In this document: positions 61,304 through 64,000 of the stretch, in pieces
How positions within the stretch are numbered: position 1 is the first letter of the stretch
How the letters are laid out: every line of letters begins with the position of its first letter
Origin: Chthonomonadales bacterium
Lineage (GTDB): Bacteria > Armatimonadota > Chthonomonadetes > Chthonomonadales > CAJBBX01
Direction: 5' to 3'
NCBI GenBank assembly: GCA_027459625.1
Contig: DAIDHP010000002.1
Coordinates: forward strand, 62,001-126,000
DNA: 64,000 bases
Notes under the pieces: model-generated
Told to the model about the DNA's origin: nothing
Databases searched by the model: none
Seen by the model: only the letters and a program-made list of their open reading frames with translations
Translations under genes and position numbers: made by a program

Positions 61304-62149
61304 ATGCCAATTAAACACACTTTTTTAGTCGGATGTCCGCGTTCCGGAACCACATTGCTCCAATGCTTGCTTGGTGCTCACTCCCATATCCATACGTTCC
61401 CCGAAACGGCGCTCTTTTATAAAACCGTGCCCTCCCAGAGCAAGGCGATGAAAAATCTCGGGATTGCGTCTCGCGCCGCAAAAGACAGATTCCGTGAGTT
61501 TCTTGATGAGATCGAACGCCCTGAGCTTTTCGAGCACTACTTCCATACGCCCATAACGATCAAGCAGTATGTGACCATGTGGGTGCAGCTGCTGGATGAC
61601 CTGACTATGGAAGAGGGAAAGATGGTTTGGTTGGAAAAAACACCTCATCATGTGGATTATCTGTCCTATATCCATCGCTATATTCCCGATGCCAAAATAG
61701 TTCACATCATCCGCAATGGCCCCGACAACATCGCCTCCATGTGGGAGCAGGTTCAAAAAGCGCGCAATCGAAACGGGGAGGGATGGAGCCTCGACGAGAC
61801 CGTAAACCGATGGATAACCGCAGTGAGAGCCAGTGCGTCCCGCATAGGGGATGACGGGCACTTTTTTATTTTGTACGAAGATGTGGCTGAGAATCCGGAA
61901 GTCGCGCTGAAAGAGATACTTTCTTTCATGGATATGCCCTATGAACACGCCATCCTGGAACGCTATCCTGAAGTCGCCAGGAGTATTGTGCTGCCGCAGG
62001 AGGAATGGAAAGCGGGGGTTTCCGGTCCCGTGAAAAATGCAAACGGAATGAAATTCACCAAACTTTTCACCGAGAAGGAGCGGGAATACATTTTAGAAAA
62101 GATAAAACAGGTTCAGTTGGAGGAAATCCCGAGGTTCGCGAAGAGATGA
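61304..62149 (+). CDS. Sulfotransferase family protein
   Basis: The 281-residue protein shows the PAPS-binding 5' motif FLVGCPRSGTTLLQCLLGAHS at residues 7-27 and the 3' region IPDAKIVHIIRNGPDNIASMW (Arg-x(6)-Ser type). These are the marks of the sulfotransferase 3 superfamily, which moves a sulfate from PAPS to a hydroxyl group of a sugar, lipid or peptide. It lies alone between copy 2 of the inverted-repeat element and the pyrimidine leader. No PAPS synthesis gene is in the window. Confidence 0.85.
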   Translation: MPIKHTFLVGCPRSGTTLLQCLLGAHSHIHTFPETALFYKTVPSQSKAMKNLGIASRAAKDRFREFLDEIERPELFEHYFHTPITIKQYVTMWVQLLDDLTMEEGKMVWLEKTPHHVDYLSYIHRYIPDAKIVHIIRNGPDNIASMWEQVQKARNRNGEGWSLDETVNRWITAVRASASRIGDDGHFFILYEDVAENPEVALKEILSFMDMPYEHAILERYPEVARSIVLPQEEWKAGVSGPVKNANGMKFTKLFTEKEREYILEKIKQVQLEEIPRFAKR

Positions 62150-62210
62150 GGGACTGCAGCGTAGCTTACCGCCCAGCCCTTGAACAGGAGCCATTTCGTC
62201 ATCCTTTCTA

Positions 62211-62239
62211 TTGACAATCACGCACTTCGATGATATAAT
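62211..62239 (+). promoter_or_regulatory. Sigma70-type promoter of pyrR-pyrB
   Basis: TTGACA (62211-62216) and TATAAT (62234-62239) are exact consensus boxes with 17 bases between them. Transcription would start near 62246, about 150 bases before pyrR. Confidence 0.85.
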
Positions 62240-62252
62240 AACTCAAATTTGA

Positions 62253-62939
<687 letters not shown>

Positions 62940-62975
62940 CTCTGTCGTTTGATGAAACCTATTGGGAGCGCCAAA

Positions 62976-64000
62976 ATGCGCGATTTAACGGGATTGGAAC
63001 ATACGGATGCGGAGGACATCCGCGGAATTCTCCGTACCGCTCATTCCTTCAAGGATATTCTTTCTCGTCCGGTCAAAAAGGTCCCAGCACTTCGGGGCAA
63101 GTCCGTCATTCTTCTGTTTTATGAAGCCTCCACCCGCACACGAACCAGTTTCGAAACCGCAGCGAAGATATTGAGCGCGGATGCAATGAATATCTCCGTG
63201 GCGCAATCCTCCGTTGTGAAGGGGGAATCGCTAAAGGACACCCTTCTCACTCTTCAGTCCCTCGCCGCCGATTGCATCGTGATGCGTCACTCCTCCTCGG
63301 GGGCGGCGGAATTCGCGGCCAAGGTGGTGGATATTCCCATCGTCAACGCGGGGGACGGCAGGCACGAACACCCCACTCAAGGATTGCTGGACTTATACAC
63401 CATTTGGGAAAAGAGGCTTAAGGCATCTGAACTCACGGAGCCAACTGATACCGGCGCTGCGGGTAATGTCGCATCCCCCCGATTTGACTTTTCCGGAGTA
63501 ACCGTCAGTATCGTGGGGGATTTGGCGCACAGCCGTGTGGCGCGCTCGGATGTGTGGGGGATGGTGAAACTTGGCGCGAAGGTGCGATGGGTTGGTCCTA
63601 AAACCCTGCTGCCAGTCGAGGCTGAAAGGCTGCCGATCGAGGTTCACACGGATTTGCATGAAGGGCTGAAAAACGCGGATGTGGTGATCGTTTTGAGATT
63701 GCAAACCGAACGGCAGGAGAAGGGGTTGTTGCCCAGTTTGCGGGAATACTCGCGTGTTTGGGGAATCAATGAGAATAGTCTGCGCGATGCGAAGTCCGGG
63801 GTTTTAGTGATGCATCCCGGACCCATGAACCGAGGCGTGGAGATATCCTCTCGCGTGGCGGATGGTGTTCCCGGCGCGGAGACGGTGATCGAACGGCAAG
63901 TGACGAATGGAGTAGCAGTACGGATGGCGGTTCTATACAAGTTGATAGGGGATAACCCCGTCGATCAGCTTAGTTCCGAAGTCGATGACAAAAGGATCGG
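62976..64000 (+). CDS. pyrB: Aspartate carbamoyltransferase catalytic subunit (3' part outside the window)
   Basis: The frame is open from ATG 62976 to the window end. The carbamoyl-phosphate site YEASTRTRTSFETAA is intact, as are the DGRHEHPTQGLLD segment, the SIVGDLAHSRVARS segment and the MHPGPMNRGVEI stretch. The first step of pyrimidine synthesis is the transfer of a carbamoyl group to aspartate. It is about 340 residues so far, longer than the usual ~310 because of an insert (KASELTEPTDTGAAGN...). GGGAG precedes the start; ATG 62952 is an alternative. It is cotranscribed with pyrR. Confidence 0.93.
   Translation, partial: MRDLTGLEHTDAEDIRGILRTAHSFKDILSRPVKKVPALRGKSVILLFYEASTRTRTSFETAAKILSADAMNISVAQSSVVKGESLKDTLLTLQSLAADCIVMRHSSSGAAEFAAKVVDIPIVNAGDGRHEHPTQGLLDLYTIWEKRLKASELTEPTDTGAAGNVASPRFDFSGVTVSIVGDLAHSRVARSDVWGMVKLGAKVRWVGPKTLLPVEAERLPIEVHTDLHEGLKNADVVIVLRLQTERQEKGLLPSLREYSRVWGINENSLRDAKSGVLVMHPGPMNRGVEISSRVADGVPGAETVIERQVTNGVAVRMAVLYKLIGDNPVDQLSSEVDDKRI

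Overview
The window reads as a chromosomal segment of a free-living, Gram-negative-type bacterium that degrades plant or algal polysaccharide. It holds about a dozen exported carbohydrate-active enzymes with mixed Sec and Tat signals. The mix of GH31, GH2, GH16, six-hairpin, pectate-lyase and poorly classified glycosidases, together with UroD-like proteins, a PadR/NifX locus and bacterial arrestin-like proteins, would fit Armatimonadota or a similar phylum. That assignment is an inference with low confidence, because no rRNA or other phylogenetic marker was compared. Base composition looks roughly even across most of the window. The first ~1.3 kb is strikingly AT-rich and may be foreign or fast-evolving.

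Layout. 1-1.25 kb: the 3' end of an unidentified gene, then a seven-bladed YCF48-like beta-propeller cut off from its signal sequence by an amber codon. 1.3-5 kb (minus): lipoprotein, glycerate 2-kinase, FG-GAP protein. 5.3-9.8 kb: PriA, a RecB-like nuclease, a TauE/SafE transporter. 9.9-14.2 kb: GH31, lipoate ligase-like protein, and a divergent PadR / DUF5320-like / NifX-like locus with a near-consensus promoter and operator-like palindromes. 14.5-25.6 kb: CBM9-like lipoprotein, UDP-glucuronate decarboxylase, formiminotransferase, RimO, a protein with repeated winged-helix-like modules, GltX, two degenerate amidohydrolases, an SMP-30 protein and tRNA-Pro(CGG). 25.9-37.5 kb: GH99-like protein with a CBM9-like domain, a YhaO/YhaN (SbcDC-like) pair, a UroD-like protein, a tandem alpha/beta hydrolase and a Tat-exported unknown glycosidase. 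37.5-41.6 kb (minus): two CtpA-like S41 proteins, one apparently inactive, and an aldo/keto reductase. 41.8-54.6 kb: YecD-like hydrolase, GH2-like, GH16, a second UroD-like protein, a three-gene arrestin-like membrane module, PAP2 phosphatase and a six-hairpin glycosidase. 54.6-59.1 kb (minus): RecD-like helicase, GH42-like protein and pectate lyase-like protein. 59.5-64 kb: a G-rich tandem repeat, a GHL15-like glycosidase, a sulfotransferase, and the start of a pyrimidine operon (pyrR-pyrB) with its promoter, PyrR-binding RNA and attenuator.

The glycan enzymes are scattered singly or in short runs, not gathered in one polysaccharide-utilisation locus with SusC/D genes. The most unusual items are: a nested inverted-repeat element present twice (14332-14416 and 61044-61130) with different inner stems; the arrestin-like three-gene module at 49.3-51.7 kb; the PadR locus with two palindromes on its promoter; the repeated-winged-helix protein at 19.8-21.6 kb; and several enzyme paralogues that lack catalytic residues (S41, alpha/beta hydrolase, GH2, amidohydrolases).
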